Notes: generated by a model from the letters alone, not told the origin. 64,000 bases of DNA from Sediminibacterium ginsengisoli (GCF_900167075.1 NZ_FUWH01000001.1:310001-374000); one strand, 5' to 3'. Shown: positions 1-9,843, counted from the stretch's first letter. Translations and numbers: made by a program.

Positions 1-1
1 G

Positions 2-652
2 TACCAGGTTAAGATACATCCGCAGGTTACACTGGGTAGCAACCTGTACGATGAATGGATCGACAATAACCAGAAACGTGTTGATGAAAAAAGCAATAAC
101 AGGATTGCATATCATCACATGAAGAATATGAGTACAGATGAACTGGAGAAATTCCTGCTGGATATGACACAGGATCTCTACAGCAAAGATGCCCTGATAC
201 TTGACCTGCGTTACAATACAGGCGGTAATGTGCACGATGAAGTACTGAAATTTCTGAGCCAGCGTTCCTACCTGAAATGGAAATACAGGGAAGGCAAACT
301 GGCAAACCAGTCAAACTTCGGCCCTTCGGATAAACCGATCGTTCTGCTGATCAATGAGCAATCGCTGAGTGATGCGGAAATGACTGCGCAGGGTTTCAAA
401 TCCCTGAAACTGGGCAGCATCATCGGAACCGGCACCTACCGCTGGATCATTTTCACAAGCGGTGCAGGGCTTGTTGACGGTTCATTTGTAAGATTACCGG
501 GCTGGGGCTGTTATACGCTCGATGGTAACGATCTCGAGAAAACCGGTGTAGAACCTGATATCAAAGTGCCGATGGGTTTTGAAGACAGGCTCAATAAAAA
601 AGATCCGCAGCTCGACAGGGCGATTACAGAAATCATGAAACAGTTAAAATAA
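2..652 (+). CDS. S41-family (tricorn-like) peptidase, C-terminal part, truncated by window start
   Basis: The frame is open from the first bases, so only about the last 216 residues are present and the real start lies upstream. The fragment shows the S41 core: a beta-strand plus glycine turn reading LILDLRYNTGG, then NEQSLSDAEM, where the Ser of the SLSDAE stretch sits where tricorn-type peptidases carry the nucleophile, then GIEPD-like VEPDIKVP near the end. These enzymes are serine peptidases, usually exported in Bacteroidota, that trim or degrade peptides. The preserved part corresponds to the C-terminal catalytic half of a tricorn core. The first internal ATG (119) is not the start, because conserved sequence continues upstream of it. 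The downstream M23 gene lies 51 bases away on the same strand and may be co-transcribed. Confidence 0.85.
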   Translation, partial: YQVKIHPQVTLGSNLYDEWIDNNQKRVDEKSNNRIAYHHMKNMSTDELEKFLLDMTQDLYSKDALILDLRYNTGGNVHDEVLKFLSQRSYLKWKYREGKLANQSNFGPSDKPIVLLINEQSLSDAEMTAQGFKSLKLGSIIGTGTYRWIIFTSGAGLVDGSFVRLPGWGCYTLDGNDLEKTGVEPDIKVPMGFEDRLNKKDPQLDRAITEIMKQLK

Positions 653-703
653 TCCGGATCTTTATCCGCCCAATAAGCGACACGAATTATTTAACCGGTA
701 TTC

Positions 704-1408
704 ATGAATGATATTAAAACTGCTATCAGTCCGGTAGCAAAAACCATAAAGCAGGTGGTTCCGTTTGATCCTCAGACGGACCACCTGCTTTTATTTGATC
801 TTACAGCAGCCAATCAGACACTCACACCGGAAATGGTTGGTGATACAGCCCTCTTCAGTAACTATATCAACAGTAGGCTTAAAGCAGCCGGCGCAACCTA
901 CGGTATCGGCGGCTATAATGAACACAGAACGGTATATGCAAGAAGCGGTCTGTTCGATGGTGCCGGGGAGCCGCGTCGCCTGCATCTGGGCGTTGATATC
1001 TGGGGCGCTGCCGGAACACCCGTACATGCACCGGTTGATGGAACCATTCACAGTTTTGCCAACAACGAAGGTTATGGTGATTATGGCGCGACCATTATCC
1101 TGCAGCATGTTATCGGTAATTTTGTTTTCTACAGCTTATACGGTCATCTTTCCGCAAAAGACCTGTTGCATCTAAGAACCGGCCAGGTCATCAATGCCGG
1201 TGAAAAAATCGCACATTTCGGGAAACCTGAAGAGAACGGCCAGTGGCCGCCGCACCTGCATTTCCAGCTGATGCTTGACATGCGTGGTTACAGTGGTGAT
1301 TATCCGGGTGTATGTAAATTTTCAGAACGGAGCGAATGGCTGGCCAATAGTCCGGATCCGGACCTTTTTTTACAAATGATGCAATACGCGAAACCTGATC
1401 AGTACTAA
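704..1408 (+). CDS. M23-family metallopeptidase (LytM-type)
   Basis: A 234-residue protein with an M23 peptidase domain at about residues 85-215. The zinc-binding motif HxxxD is HLGVD (His94, Asp98) and the HxH motif is HLH (His184 and His186); the classic YGHLS stretch between them is also present. The family cleaves glycine-containing peptide bonds, typically peptidoglycan cross-bridges or stems. I see no clear signal peptide: the N-terminus is hydrophilic, so a cytoplasmic location or an unusual substrate is possible. The gene ends in a 4-base overlap with the convergent oxidoreductase gene. Confidence 0.88.
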   Translation: MNDIKTAISPVAKTIKQVVPFDPQTDHLLLFDLTAANQTLTPEMVGDTALFSNYINSRLKAAGATYGIGGYNEHRTVYARSGLFDGAGEPRRLHLGVDIWGAAGTPVHAPVDGTIHSFANNEGYGDYGATIILQHVIGNFVFYSLYGHLSAKDLLHLRTGQVINAGEKIAHFGKPEENGQWPPHLHFQLMLDMRGYSGDYPGVCKFSERSEWLANSPDPDLFLQMMQYAKPDQY

Positions 1409-2052
1409 CGAAATTGATTGATCTCTGTAGAACTGATGATCCTCGATCCTGTTTCTGTAAGCGCAACGTGCACCATGCACTTTGCAATAGCGGTTGCAGG
1501 AACACCCCGCAGCACAGGAAATACTTTCTTCAAAAAGGGATCAAGCCAGGTTATTACCCGTTGCATCAGCTTTTCACTGCTTCGTTTTTCTGTACGGTTG
1601 CCCAGTATCAATCCCGGCCGGAAAATAAAAAGGGAAGGAAAACTGCAGTTGCGGAGGTCGGCTTCTAGTTGCGCTTTAACGCGGCTGTAGAAAAAGGCAG
1701 ACTTTGCAGAACTGCCTGCAGCAGTAATAACCAGGAATTTCTCTGAGCCTGCTTCTTGCTGAAGCCTGGCAATTTTCAGCGGGTACAAATGATCAGCCTT
1801 GCTGAACTCTTCTTTACTGCCTGCTTTTTTAATAGTAGTACCCAGGCAGCAGAAAACATCCGTTGCTTTTACTGATGAAGTAATGGTGTCATAATCTACC
1901 TGGATTTCTTCCAGTTTGCTATGAATAATACCGGATGCGCGGCGGGTATAAATGATCACTTTGCTGTAGGCAGGGTTGTTCAGCAGTTCTTCCAGCAGCA
2001 GGCCGCCGGTAAGGCCGGTTGCACCAAGGACCAGGGCAGTACGATCTTTCAT
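1405..2052 (-). CDS. NAD(P)H-binding SDR-type protein, HTATIP2-like
   Basis: A 215-residue atypical short-chain dehydrogenase. The N-terminal dinucleotide-binding motif is VLGATGLTGGLLLEELL (GxxGxxG type), followed by a basic YTRR stretch that favours NADP. The mid-region has DVFCCLGTT and SxxK-type residues at VITAAGSSAKS. The length and pattern match the HTATIP2/TIP30-like oxidoreductase subfamily found widely in Bacteroidota. No substrate can be deduced. It converges on the M23 gene with overlapping stops and is divergent from ruvB (73 bases between starts). Confidence 0.8.
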   Translation of the reverse strand: MKDRTALVLGATGLTGGLLLEELLNNPAYSKVIIYTRRASGIIHSKLEEIQVDYDTITSSVKATDVFCCLGTTIKKAGSKEEFSKADHLYPLKIARLQQEAGSEKFLVITAAGSSAKSAFFYSRVKAQLEADLRNCSFPSLFIFRPGLILGNRTEKRSSEKLMQRVITWLDPFLKKVFPVLRGVPATAIAKCMVHVALTETGSRIISSTEINQFR

Positions 2053-2111
2053 ATCTTTAAAGCTACTATTCTAAACGCTTATTTCGTAAGGATTCTCCCT
2101 GCGGAATTCAG

Positions 2112-2119
2112 TAATTTTG
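2112..2119 (+). promoter_or_regulatory. Candidate -7 element TAATTTTG for ruvB
   Basis: TAATTTTG matches the Bacteroidota -7 consensus TAnnTTTG and ends only 6 bases before the ruvB ATG. No TTTG is found at the ideal -33 spacing, so this is a half-promoter match. If real, the ruvB mRNA would be leaderless or nearly so. Confidence 0.4.
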
Positions 2120-2125
2120 TGGTCT

Positions 2126-3163
2126 ATGGCAAATAGTAACCTGAACAGCGACGCACAGGGATTAACCTCGGCGGACAAAGAGTTCGAAAACTCTATCCGG
2201 CCGCAGGAGATCGATGATTTCTCCGGTCAGCCCCAGCTGATCGAGAACCTTTCCATTTTTATCAAAGCGGCAAAGATCAGGGGCGAAGCGCTGGATCATG
2301 TATTGTTTCATGGCCCTCCCGGTCTGGGTAAAACAACACTGAGCCGGATCGTAGCCAACGAGCTGGGCGTGAACATTAAGGAAACTTCCGGTCCGGTTAT
2401 TGAAAAGCCCGGCGACCTGGCGGGGTTGCTGACAGGTTTGCAAGCCAACGATGTTTTATTCATAGATGAGATTCACCGCCTGAGCACTGTGGTGGAAGAA
2501 TACCTTTATGCTGCCATGGAAGATTTCAGGATCGATATTATGATCGACAGCGGCCCCAATGCCCGCAGTATCCAGATCAACCTGAACCCGTTTACGCTGG
2601 TAGGCGCTACTACACGAAGCGGTTTACTTACAGCGCCATTACTATCCCGTTTCGGCATCAAATCGAGGCTGGAATATTACAACTCGGACGTTTTACAGAA
2701 GATCATACTGCGCAGCGCAGCTATATTGCAAACGCCTATCACCAGCGATGCCGCAGGGGAAATTGCAAGGCGCAGCCGCGGTACGCCAAGGATCGCAAAC
2801 GGATTACTGAGAAGGGTAAGGGATTTTGCGCAGGTATTGAACGATGGCAACATCGACCTTGGTATTACCCAGCATGCACTAAAAGCATTGAATGTGGATG
2901 AACACGGACTCGACGAAATGGATAACCGCATTCTTGCCGCCATCATCGATAAGTTCAAGGGCGGACCTGTTGGCATCACCACCATAGCAACAGCGGTGGG
3001 CGAGGAAGCCGGTACCATTGAAGAAGTGTATGAGCCGTTCCTGATCCAGGAAGGCTTTCTCCAGCGTACACCCCGCGGCCGGGAAGTAACAGCCAAAGCA
3101 TACAGTCATCTTGGCCGAAAACCGTTCAGCGGAGGCAGCCAGCCAGATATGTTCAATATTTAA
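2126..3163 (+). CDS. ruvB: Holliday junction branch-migration ATPase RuvB
   Basis: A 345-residue AAA+ motor of the RuvAB complex, which drives branch migration at Holliday junctions. Walker A is GPPGLGKTT at about residues 63-71, Walker B is FIDEIH with Asp114/Glu115, sensor 1 is GATTRSG, and the arginine-finger stretch LLSRFGI follows. The C-terminal winged-helix DNA-binding domain includes RTPRGREVT. The frame extends to a TTG at 2117, but ATG 2126 gives the normal N-terminus (MANSNLN). Length is standard for the family. No ruvA or ruvC is adjacent. The gene ends at a strong bidirectional terminator. Confidence 0.97.
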   Translation: MANSNLNSDAQGLTSADKEFENSIRPQEIDDFSGQPQLIENLSIFIKAAKIRGEALDHVLFHGPPGLGKTTLSRIVANELGVNIKETSGPVIEKPGDLAGLLTGLQANDVLFIDEIHRLSTVVEEYLYAAMEDFRIDIMIDSGPNARSIQINLNPFTLVGATTRSGLLTAPLLSRFGIKSRLEYYNSDVLQKIILRSAAILQTPITSDAAGEIARRSRGTPRIANGLLRRVRDFAQVLNDGNIDLGITQHALKALNVDEHGLDEMDNRILAAIIDKFKGGPVGITTIATAVGEEAGTIEEVYEPFLIQEGFLQRTPRGREVTAKAYSHLGRKPFSGGSQPDMFNI

Positions 3164-3198
3164 AAAGAAAGGCAGCGTTCAATACGCTGCCTTTCTTT
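3164..3198. terminator. Bidirectional intrinsic terminator between ruvB and the response regulator
   Basis: Perfect 14-bp inverted repeat: AAAGAAAGGCAGCG (3164-3177), a 7-base loop, CGCTGCCTTTCTTT (3185-3198). The T-run on the plus side and the A-run on the minus side let it terminate both converging transcripts. Confidence 0.9.
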
Positions 3199-3219
3199 TT
3201 ATGCTTCTGATCGGACCTG

Positions 3220-3918
3220 TTATGGAGCTACCAGCCTGAACCCGTTACCGTGAATATTCACGATTTCGATTTCGCTGTCTTCTTTCAGGTATTTACGCAG
3301 CTTGGCAATATATACATCCATGCTTCTTCCGTTGAAATAGGTATCGCTGCCCCAGATCTTTTTCAGGGCACGTTCACGCGGAAGCAGGTCGTTTTTATGT
3401 TCGGCCAGCATTTTCAGTAATTCGTTTTCCTTGGGCGATAAAGTTTGTGTTTGCCCGTCGTGCTTGAGTTCACGCAGTTTAGGATTGAAGTGGTATTTAC
3501 CGAGATCGAACTCAACATTGTCGCTCACGCGGTTCTCTTCTTCATTCCTTTTCAGGATGGCGCGGATCTTGAGCAGCAGTACTTCGCTGTCGAAAGGTTT
3601 GGTGATATAATCATCGGCGCCGAGTTTATAGCCCTGTATGATATCTTCTTTCATCGTTTTGGCGCTGAGGAAGAAAAGAGGAATATCGGGGTCAACATCA
3701 CGGATCTCTTCTGCCAGTGTAAATCCATCCATGTTGGGCATCATTACATCGAGCAGGCAGATGTCGAACTTTTCACGCTGGAAAGCGGCAAGGCCGAGCC
3801 TTCCGTCGCGCTCAAGCGTAACATCATAATCGTTCAGCTCCAGGTAATTTTTCAGTACCATTCCAAGGTTCGTATCATCCTCGCATAACAGGATCTTATA
3901 TTTCTTTTTATCGTCCAT
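3220..3918 (-). CDS. OmpR/PhoB-type response regulator (RprY-like), orphan
   Basis: A 232-residue regulator. Receiver domain residues 7-122: acidic pocket Glu13-Asp14-Asp15, phospho-acceptor Asp57 in LLDVMMP, conserved Lys in ITKPFD. Winged-helix DNA-binding domain about 135-230, with RSMDVYIAKLRKYL as recognition helix and GNGFRLV at the end. The pattern resembles RprY-type regulators of Bacteroidota. No histidine kinase lies beside it, so its partner is encoded elsewhere. It is transcribed alone, with a terminator just beyond its stop. Confidence 0.92.
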   Translation of the reverse strand: MDDKKKYKILLCEDDTNLGMVLKNYLELNDYDVTLERDGRLGLAAFQREKFDICLLDVMMPNMDGFTLAEEIRDVDPDIPLFFLSAKTMKEDIIQGYKLGADDYITKPFDSEVLLLKIRAILKRNEEENRVSDNVEFDLGKYHFNPKLRELKHDGQTQTLSPKENELLKMLAEHKNDLLPRERALKKIWGSDTYFNGRSMDVYIAKLRKYLKEDSEIEIVNIHGNGFRLVAP

Positions 3919-4096
3919 GATTCTAATATTTATGTCAAATAAAGATAATTCATTGTGACTTCATTTCCTACGGCCGGCAATCTTTTGTTAAAAAGGCTCA
4001 GTGGTTCAATGGCTCCCTGTAATAAACATGCCAGCATGTATTCTCTGCCTCAAATAACTTAAATTCATTTATTTGCAGTTATAAAAACCAGCGAAG

Positions 4097-5623
4097 ATGG
4101 CAGATCAGTTATTTTTTCAGCAATCGGTTCAGAACGGATACAGTTTCAAAGGCGAAAAGGTAAAAATAGGGCGTGCCATGCTGGATGGTGAAGTAGTGGA
4201 AGCGGCAGATGTTTTTCTCCCGCTGAAAACCATGAACCGTCACGGACTGATCGCCGGGGCAACAGGAACAGGGAAAACCAAAACCCTGCAGCTGCTTGCA
4301 GAATCACTCAGCGACAACAGTGTGCCCGTTTTGCTGATGGATATCAAAGGCGATCTGAGTGGCATTGCAGCTTCGGGAACTTCCAATGACAGGATCGCCG
4401 AACGGTACAGCAAACTGGGTATGGATTACCAGCCAGCGGCTTTCCCGGCAGAACTGATGACGCTGAGTAATGAAAAAGGCGTAAGACTGCGTGCAACGGT
4501 AAGTGAGTTCGGTCCGGTGCTGCTGAGCAAGATCCTCGGGCTGAATGATACACAGTCGGGTGTTGTAGCCCTGATCTTCAAATACTGCGATGATCACAAA
4601 ATGCCCCTGCTCGATCTGAAAGACTTTGTCAGGGTATTGCAGTATATCGGTAATGAAGGGAAGAAAGAGATCGAGGCGGAATACGGTAAGATCTCAACCA
4701 CATCAACCGGAACCATATTGCGGAAGGTGATAGAACTGCAACAGCAGGGTGCGGATGTTTTCTTTGGTGAGAAAAGCTTTGAAGTGGATGACCTGATGCG
4801 GATGGACGACCAGGGCCGTGGTATGATCAGTGTATTGCGTGTAACGGATATGCAGGACAGGCCTAAGCTCTTTTCCACTTTTATGCTCCAGTTGCTCGCA
4901 GAGTTATATGCAGTATCTCCTGAAGAAGGAGATATGGATAAACCCAAGCTGGTTTTATTCATAGACGAAGCACATCTTGTTTTCAATGAAGCCACGGATG
5001 CGCTGCTGCAGCAATTGGAAACAGTGATCAAACTGATCAGGTCTAAAGGGATCGGTATTTTTTTCTGTACACAGAATCCGCAGGATATTCCGGCACCGGT
5101 ACTGAGCCAGCTGGGCTTGAAAATACAACATGCATTAAGGGCATTCACGGCAGCTGACCGTAAAAGCATTAAGCAGGCAGCTGAGAATTTCCCCGAAACA
5201 AGCTTTTATAAAACCGGTGATCTCCTCACACAAATGGGCATCGGTGAAGCATTGGTGACCTTGCTGAACGAGAAAGGCATTCCCACTCCGCTCGTGCATA
5301 CCATGCTTGCGTCACCGAGAAGCAGGATGGATATATTAAGTGATGCAGAGATCGATACAATCACCGGCAACAGCAAACTTGTAAAAAAATACAGTGAAAC
5401 GATCGACAGTGAAAGCGCGTATGAAATGCTGACCGCAAAACTCAGTGCTGCGGCAGCCCGGACCGAAGAGGAGGAACCGGCAAAACGAAAAGCTGCACCA
5501 AAGGAAGAAACGATCTTTGATAACCCGGTGCTGAAACAGATGGGGCGTACTGCTGCTAACGTGATAACCCGAAGCCTGCTGGGTGCACTTGGGTTTAGCG
5601 GCAAACGGAAGAAACTATTCTGA
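4097..5623 (+). CDS. HerA-like ATPase, DUF853 (YjgR) family
   Basis: A 508-residue P-loop ATPase of the HerA/FtsK superfamily. Walker A is GATGTGKT at about residues 54-61 and Walker B is LVLFIDEAH with Asp290/Glu291. A later FFCTQNPQDIP stretch fits the sensor region, and the last ~60 residues are basic and hydrophilic. DUF853 proteins are widespread and their function is not established; a nucleic-acid translocase role is suggested only by fold. The gene is monocistronic and abuts the convergent recQ gene with no bases between the stops. Confidence 0.88.
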   Translation: MADQLFFQQSVQNGYSFKGEKVKIGRAMLDGEVVEAADVFLPLKTMNRHGLIAGATGTGKTKTLQLLAESLSDNSVPVLLMDIKGDLSGIAASGTSNDRIAERYSKLGMDYQPAAFPAELMTLSNEKGVRLRATVSEFGPVLLSKILGLNDTQSGVVALIFKYCDDHKMPLLDLKDFVRVLQYIGNEGKKEIEAEYGKISTTSTGTILRKVIELQQQGADVFFGEKSFEVDDLMRMDDQGRGMISVLRVTDMQDRPKLFSTFMLQLLAELYAVSPEEGDMDKPKLVLFIDEAHLVFNEATDALLQQLETVIKLIRSKGIGIFFCTQNPQDIPAPVLSQLGLKIQHALRAFTAADRKSIKQAAENFPETSFYKTGDLLTQMGIGEALVTLLNEKGIPTPLVHTMLASPRSRMDILSDAEIDTITGNSKLVKKYSETIDSESAYEMLTAKLSAAAARTEEEEPAKRKAAPKEETIFDNPVLKQMGRTAANVITRSLLGALGFSGKRKKLF

Positions 5624-7525
5624 TCAGGGTATTGAAACAGTACCATCTTCATGAAGCCTGATCAGGTCCTCGTTCTGCATGAATTGTAATGCCTGCCAGA
5701 TCTGCTCACGGCTGTAGGCGGGCATTGATTGCAACAGGCTGTTCATGGTAGTCTGCTTTGTTAATTGCTGCATGATATCCGCATGAAGTACTTTGAATTC
5801 AGCGGCACTTAAAGGCTTCTTTTTTCTTTCCAGGCAATTGTCGCAGATGCCACATTCCTTCCTGTTCTCATCACCGAAATAATTACCGATGAACAGGCTT
5901 CTGCAGGAACTTAAACGGATATAAGCGATCATTTGCTCCAATCGTGCTGCATACAATTTTTTCCGCTCTATATAAGCCTGGTGATTGATGTGCAGGTATT
6001 CTGCCGGCGCGCGGTTGAGCAGGTAATGGATCTGTGGCGTTTCCTTCTGGGGCAGGAATTCTATGATACCATAAGCTGCCAGTTGCCGTAATTGTTTTTT
6101 GATATGATCGATGTCGGTTCTGCATAATCTTGCCAATTGTTTTTCAAACACCGAAACACGGTTGTCGGCAATGCCCTGGTAAGCGCGCAGCAGGCACCTG
6201 ATCAGGTCTCCGAAATCGCTGTGTGCCGTTTCGAATTCACGGAGCGTTTCACTGGTTACGTTGAACATAACCTGTGAGGGCAGGAAGATGTTTTCTTCAA
6301 ACCCGAGGTGTCCTTCCTGTTCCAGCACTTTCAGCGCATTCTGTACCAGCAGGTGATCCAGTTTGAAATTCTGCTGAAAACTGTACAGGTCAAAATCATA
6401 ATAGCAACCTTCTCCTGATCCTACCGGTACATGCAGAAAATCTGCGAGTGCCTGGTATACGGCGCGGATCTGCGGGATGGCCGGGAAGCGCCGTTCAGGC
6501 ATGCTTTCCAGCTGTGTGATATTGTCCTGCTGGTAAAGCAGGATCGCATAAGCTTTCTTTCCGTCCCTGCCTGCACGTCCCGCTTCCTGGTAATAGTTTT
6601 CCAGGCATTCCGGCGGGTCATAATGGATAACGGTGCGCACATCCGGTTTGTCGATCCCCATGCCGAATGCATTGGTACATACCATCACCCTTGTATTACC
6701 TTCGATCCATTTCTGCTGCGCCAGTTCCCTGGCCTGCTGTTCGAGCGCTGCATGATAATAATCGGCATTGATCTGCTGCAGCTGTAAAAGCCCTGCGATC
6801 TCTTTTGCCTGTTTCCTGCTGTTGACGTATACAATGGATGATCCGGGCACTTTACTTAAAATATCCGTGATCCGGTTGATCTTGCTTTCAGTTAAAAAAC
6901 AGCTGTAGGATAAGTTGGGCCGTTCAAAAGGCTGACGAAAAACGGCAGGCTGATGCAGTTTCAGTTTAACCAGTATGTCTTCCTGTACCACCGGCGTGGC
7001 GGATGCTGTCAGTGCAATAACGGGAACATCGGGAAGTTCTTCCCTCAACCTGGCAATACGCAGGTAGGGTGGCCGGAAATCATAACCCCATTGCGAAACG
7101 CAGTGTGCTTCATCAACAACGATCAAGCCGGTTTCAATAGCCGGAAGATACTCCCTGAACAGCGCAGATTCCAGCCGTTCGGGCGAAAGATAGAGAAACT
7201 TATAATCGCCACGCGCTGCTTCCTGTAAGATCTGTTTTACTTCCGCATAATTCAGTCCGCTGTGCAGGGCTACGGCAGGTATATCTTTCTTCAGCAAACC
7301 CTCTACCTGGTCCCGCATCAGTGCGATCAGCGGGCTTACCACAATACAAAGGCCTTCCCTGATCAGCCCCGGTACCTGGAAACAGATCGATTTGCCGCCA
7401 CCTGTTGGCAAAAGCGCAAGGGTGTCTTTTCCGTCCAGGACGGATTGAATAATAGCTTCCTGCCCGGCCCGGAATGAAGGGTGCCGCCAGTATCGCTGTA
7501 ATATGGAAAGTGCTTCAGTTGTCAT
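5624..7525 (-). CDS. recQ: ATP-dependent DNA helicase RecQ
   Basis: A 633-residue superfamily 2 helicase, 3'-5' polarity in the family. Motif I is LLPTGGGKS (Lys45), motif II DEAH at 138-141, followed by the RecQ aromatic loop VSQWGYDFRPPY, and motif VI QEAGRAGRDG. The zinc-binding RecQ-Ct region holds four Cys (CRS... CGICDNC) at about residues 535-560. A winged-helix segment follows, and the protein ends there: no clear HRDC domain is visible, which matches the shorter RecQ group common in Bacteroidota. It functions in recombination and fork repair. Confidence 0.94.
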   Translation of the reverse strand: MTTEALSILQRYWRHPSFRAGQEAIIQSVLDGKDTLALLPTGGGKSICFQVPGLIREGLCIVVSPLIALMRDQVEGLLKKDIPAVALHSGLNYAEVKQILQEAARGDYKFLYLSPERLESALFREYLPAIETGLIVVDEAHCVSQWGYDFRPPYLRIARLREELPDVPVIALTASATPVVQEDILVKLKLHQPAVFRQPFERPNLSYSCFLTESKINRITDILSKVPGSSIVYVNSRKQAKEIAGLLQLQQINADYYHAALEQQARELAQQKWIEGNTRVMVCTNAFGMGIDKPDVRTVIHYDPPECLENYYQEAGRAGRDGKKAYAILLYQQDNITQLESMPERRFPAIPQIRAVYQALADFLHVPVGSGEGCYYDFDLYSFQQNFKLDHLLVQNALKVLEQEGHLGFEENIFLPSQVMFNVTSETLREFETAHSDFGDLIRCLLRAYQGIADNRVSVFEKQLARLCRTDIDHIKKQLRQLAAYGIIEFLPQKETPQIHYLLNRAPAEYLHINHQAYIERKKLYAARLEQMIAYIRLSSCRSLFIGNYFGDENRKECGICDNCLERKKKPLSAAEFKVLHADIMQQLTKQTTMNSLLQSMPAYSREQIWQALQFMQNEDLIRLHEDGTVSIP

Positions 7526-7591
7526 TCATCGCCTGTGGACTGCAATAATACGAATACGTGCAGCGTATAAAACATATTTGCTCCTGCCTGC

Positions 7592-9721
7592 TCAGATCAC
7601 TTTTTTGAACCTGAGACGAACGGAGTTAACTGCAAGTACCACATCGCTCAGGCCCATCACCAGCGCTCCGAAAGCAGGACTCAGCAATCCCACTGCCGCA
7701 ACCGGTATGGCAATGATATTATACGCGAAGGCCCAGAAGAGGTTCTGTTTGATGGTGAGATAAGTGTGTTTGCCGAGTCCGAGCGAAAGCGGCAGGTTTT
7801 TCAGGCCATGGTTCATTAAAACCACCTGCGCACTCTGCATGGCAATCTGTGATGCTTCACTGAGAGAAATGCCTACAGTGGCTTTGGCAAGTGCAGGTGC
7901 ATCGTTGATGCCATCACCTACCATAGCCGTAGGAGCCTGGTTATTGAGTTCAGCGATTTTTGCGAGTTTCTGTTCGGGGGTCTGTTCTGCTATTACAATG
8001 CCGATCTCCAGTTCCCGGGCAACCTGTTCAGATTTTTCGCGGGTGTCGCCGCTGAGCAGAATAGTGGTAATGCCTGCTGCGTTCAGCTGACTGATCACTG
8101 TTTTTGCTTCCGGCCTGATATCATCCTTCACATCGATCCAGCCGATCAGCACATCATTCCGGAGAATATAGACATTGTGATTTTGTTCTGTTGTAAGGTT
8201 GCTTGCTGCTTTACAGGAACCAGCTACATAGCGGTTTCCTTCTTTGTCGGTTGCTTTGAGCCCCAGTCCTTTAACTTCTTCGATCTTCGCCCATTTTATT
8301 TCGGTACTGCTTTTCCATTCCTTTACAATGGCTCTTGCGATCGGGTGATTGGAGTATTTTTCCATCGACCATGTTATGGCCCTGAATTCTTCTTCTGTTA
8401 TGTCCGGCTGTAAAATGCCTGATGCTGAAATCCGGAAAAGACCTGTGGTAAGTGTACCGGTTTTATCAAACACTACCTGCCTGATGCTTCTGAACACTTC
8501 CAGGCTGCGCGCGTTTTTAAAGAGCACACCATTCCTGGCTGCCCTTCCAAGACCAACGGCGATGGCTGCCGGTGTGGCCAGGCCCATGGCACAGGGACAT
8601 GCAATCACCAATACCGCGATGCCGCGTAAAAGACTCTCACTGAAGGTATGGTCCGCCGCAAAATAATTGATCAGCAATGTAACCAAAGCAATGCTGAGTA
8701 CGGCCGGTACAAAAATGGCGCTGATCTTATCGGCCAGTTGCTGAACAGGTGGTTTCTCGGTCTGCGCATCTTTCACCAGTTTCAGGATATTGGCCATTAC
8801 CGTGTCTTCACCTGTTGCAGTTACATATACTTTTACGGTGCCGCTTTCGAGTATGCTTCCTCCGATCAGTCTGTCGTTCATTTTTTTATAGACCGGGCTG
8901 CTTTCGCCGGTAATGATCGCTTCGTTCACGCTGGCCTCGCCCCATAATATTTTGCTGTCCATGGGTACATGTTCACCGCTGTTGATCAGCAAGAGGTCGC
9001 CAACTTTGAGACTTGTACTTTCTACGGGAAATACATGTTCCTGGTGATGTTCATCGTACGCGATCATATTGGCCATCGTCTTTTGGGTAACGGCCAGTTT
9101 TCTCAGTGCCGCCTGCGTGGTTTCTACCGATTTATCTTCAAGCCAGTTGCCGAGAAAAACCAGTGTGATGATCGTGGCTGTTGTTTCATAGAACATGAAT
9201 TCTGCAGCACGGCCGATGAGCGTACCGTAAAGACTATAACCAAAAGAGGCTATAGCACCCACCGCAATCAGTACGTTCATGTTGGGAATGCCTTTGGAGA
9301 GACTTTTCACCGCACTTCTGCCGAAGAAATCCATTCCCATCAGGAATACGGGAATGGTAAGAGCAAGCTGAACCATCGGGTTCATGAGCGCATGAATATG
9401 AATGCCCGGGATCATATGCACCATCAGCGGAGCGGTAAACACAAAACAGAAAAGAAACCTGCGGAAATGATTCCGGAAGAATTTTTTAGGTTTTGCCTGT
9501 TCAGACCTGCTGCCGTTCACAACATGGTAGCCCATCTGTTCTATTTCCTTTTCGAGCTGAGGTTTTTCGGTCTGCCTGTTATCGGGCAGCTCGAACTGTA
9601 CATCGCCGCCCATGAAATTCACTTTCACATTATGCATGCCTTTCTGCTGCAGTAATTTATCGATCGAAAGGGCGCAGTTGGTACAGCTCATCCCTTCTAC
9701 CTTCCAGTTCACCTTTTCCAT
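7592..9721 (-). CDS. copA: Copper-type P1B ATPase (CopA-like)
   Basis: A 709-residue heavy-metal P-type ATPase. Residues 1-70 form one HMA metal-binding domain with MSCTNC (Cys13, Cys16). The membrane metal site is CPC (375-377), the hallmark of P1B-1 Cu(I)/Ag(I) exporters; the phosphorylated Asp is Asp419 in DKTGTLT; the nucleotide domain has the SNHP motif; the hinge is GDGINDAPAL. The frame runs up to a TTG at 9769, but that codon lies inside a good -7 promoter element, so ATG 9721 is preferred. It probably exports cytosolic copper. A copper-linked MbnP/MbnH cluster lies elsewhere in this window but is not adjacent. Confidence 0.93.
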   Translation of the reverse strand: MEKVNWKVEGMSCTNCALSIDKLLQQKGMHNVKVNFMGGDVQFELPDNRQTEKPQLEKEIEQMGYHVVNGSRSEQAKPKKFFRNHFRRFLFCFVFTAPLMVHMIPGIHIHALMNPMVQLALTIPVFLMGMDFFGRSAVKSLSKGIPNMNVLIAVGAIASFGYSLYGTLIGRAAEFMFYETTATIITLVFLGNWLEDKSVETTQAALRKLAVTQKTMANMIAYDEHHQEHVFPVESTSLKVGDLLLINSGEHVPMDSKILWGEASVNEAIITGESSPVYKKMNDRLIGGSILESGTVKVYVTATGEDTVMANILKLVKDAQTEKPPVQQLADKISAIFVPAVLSIALVTLLINYFAADHTFSESLLRGIAVLVIACPCAMGLATPAAIAVGLGRAARNGVLFKNARSLEVFRSIRQVVFDKTGTLTTGLFRISASGILQPDITEEEFRAITWSMEKYSNHPIARAIVKEWKSSTEIKWAKIEEVKGLGLKATDKEGNRYVAGSCKAASNLTTEQNHNVYILRNDVLIGWIDVKDDIRPEAKTVISQLNAAGITTILLSGDTREKSEQVARELEIGIVIAEQTPEQKLAKIAELNNQAPTAMVGDGINDAPALAKATVGISLSEASQIAMQSAQVVLMNHGLKNLPLSLGLGKHTYLTIKQNLFWAFAYNIIAIPVAAVGLLSPAFGALVMGLSDVVLAVNSVRLRFKKVI

Positions 9722-9766
9722 TTCTGTCTGCTGTTTATTGAAAAATTCCCGGTTATTCGTCTTTTG

Positions 9767-9774
9767 CAAAGTTA
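9767..9774 (-). promoter_or_regulatory. -7 element TAACTTTG for the copper ATPase gene
   Basis: On the minus strand TAACTTTG matches TAnnTTTG exactly and lies about 45 bases upstream of ATG 9721. No clear -33 TTTG is present. It argues against translation from the upstream TTG at 9769. Confidence 0.45.
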
Positions 9775-9843
9775 CCGATTGCCGCTTCTACGGTGTTTGC
9801 GTTTAACGGTATATTTCTACAGCGATGTTGCAGAAGGGTTGGC

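Noticed and set aside
8969..9655. Plus-strand frame of 228 codons opposite the copper ATPase
   Set aside because: Antisense shadow of a firmly identified P-type ATPase; no recognisable protein features.
9721..9769. Upstream TTG start extending the copper ATPase by 16 residues
   Set aside because: The TTG lies within a TAACTTTG promoter element; ATG 9721 gives the normal HMA N-terminus.
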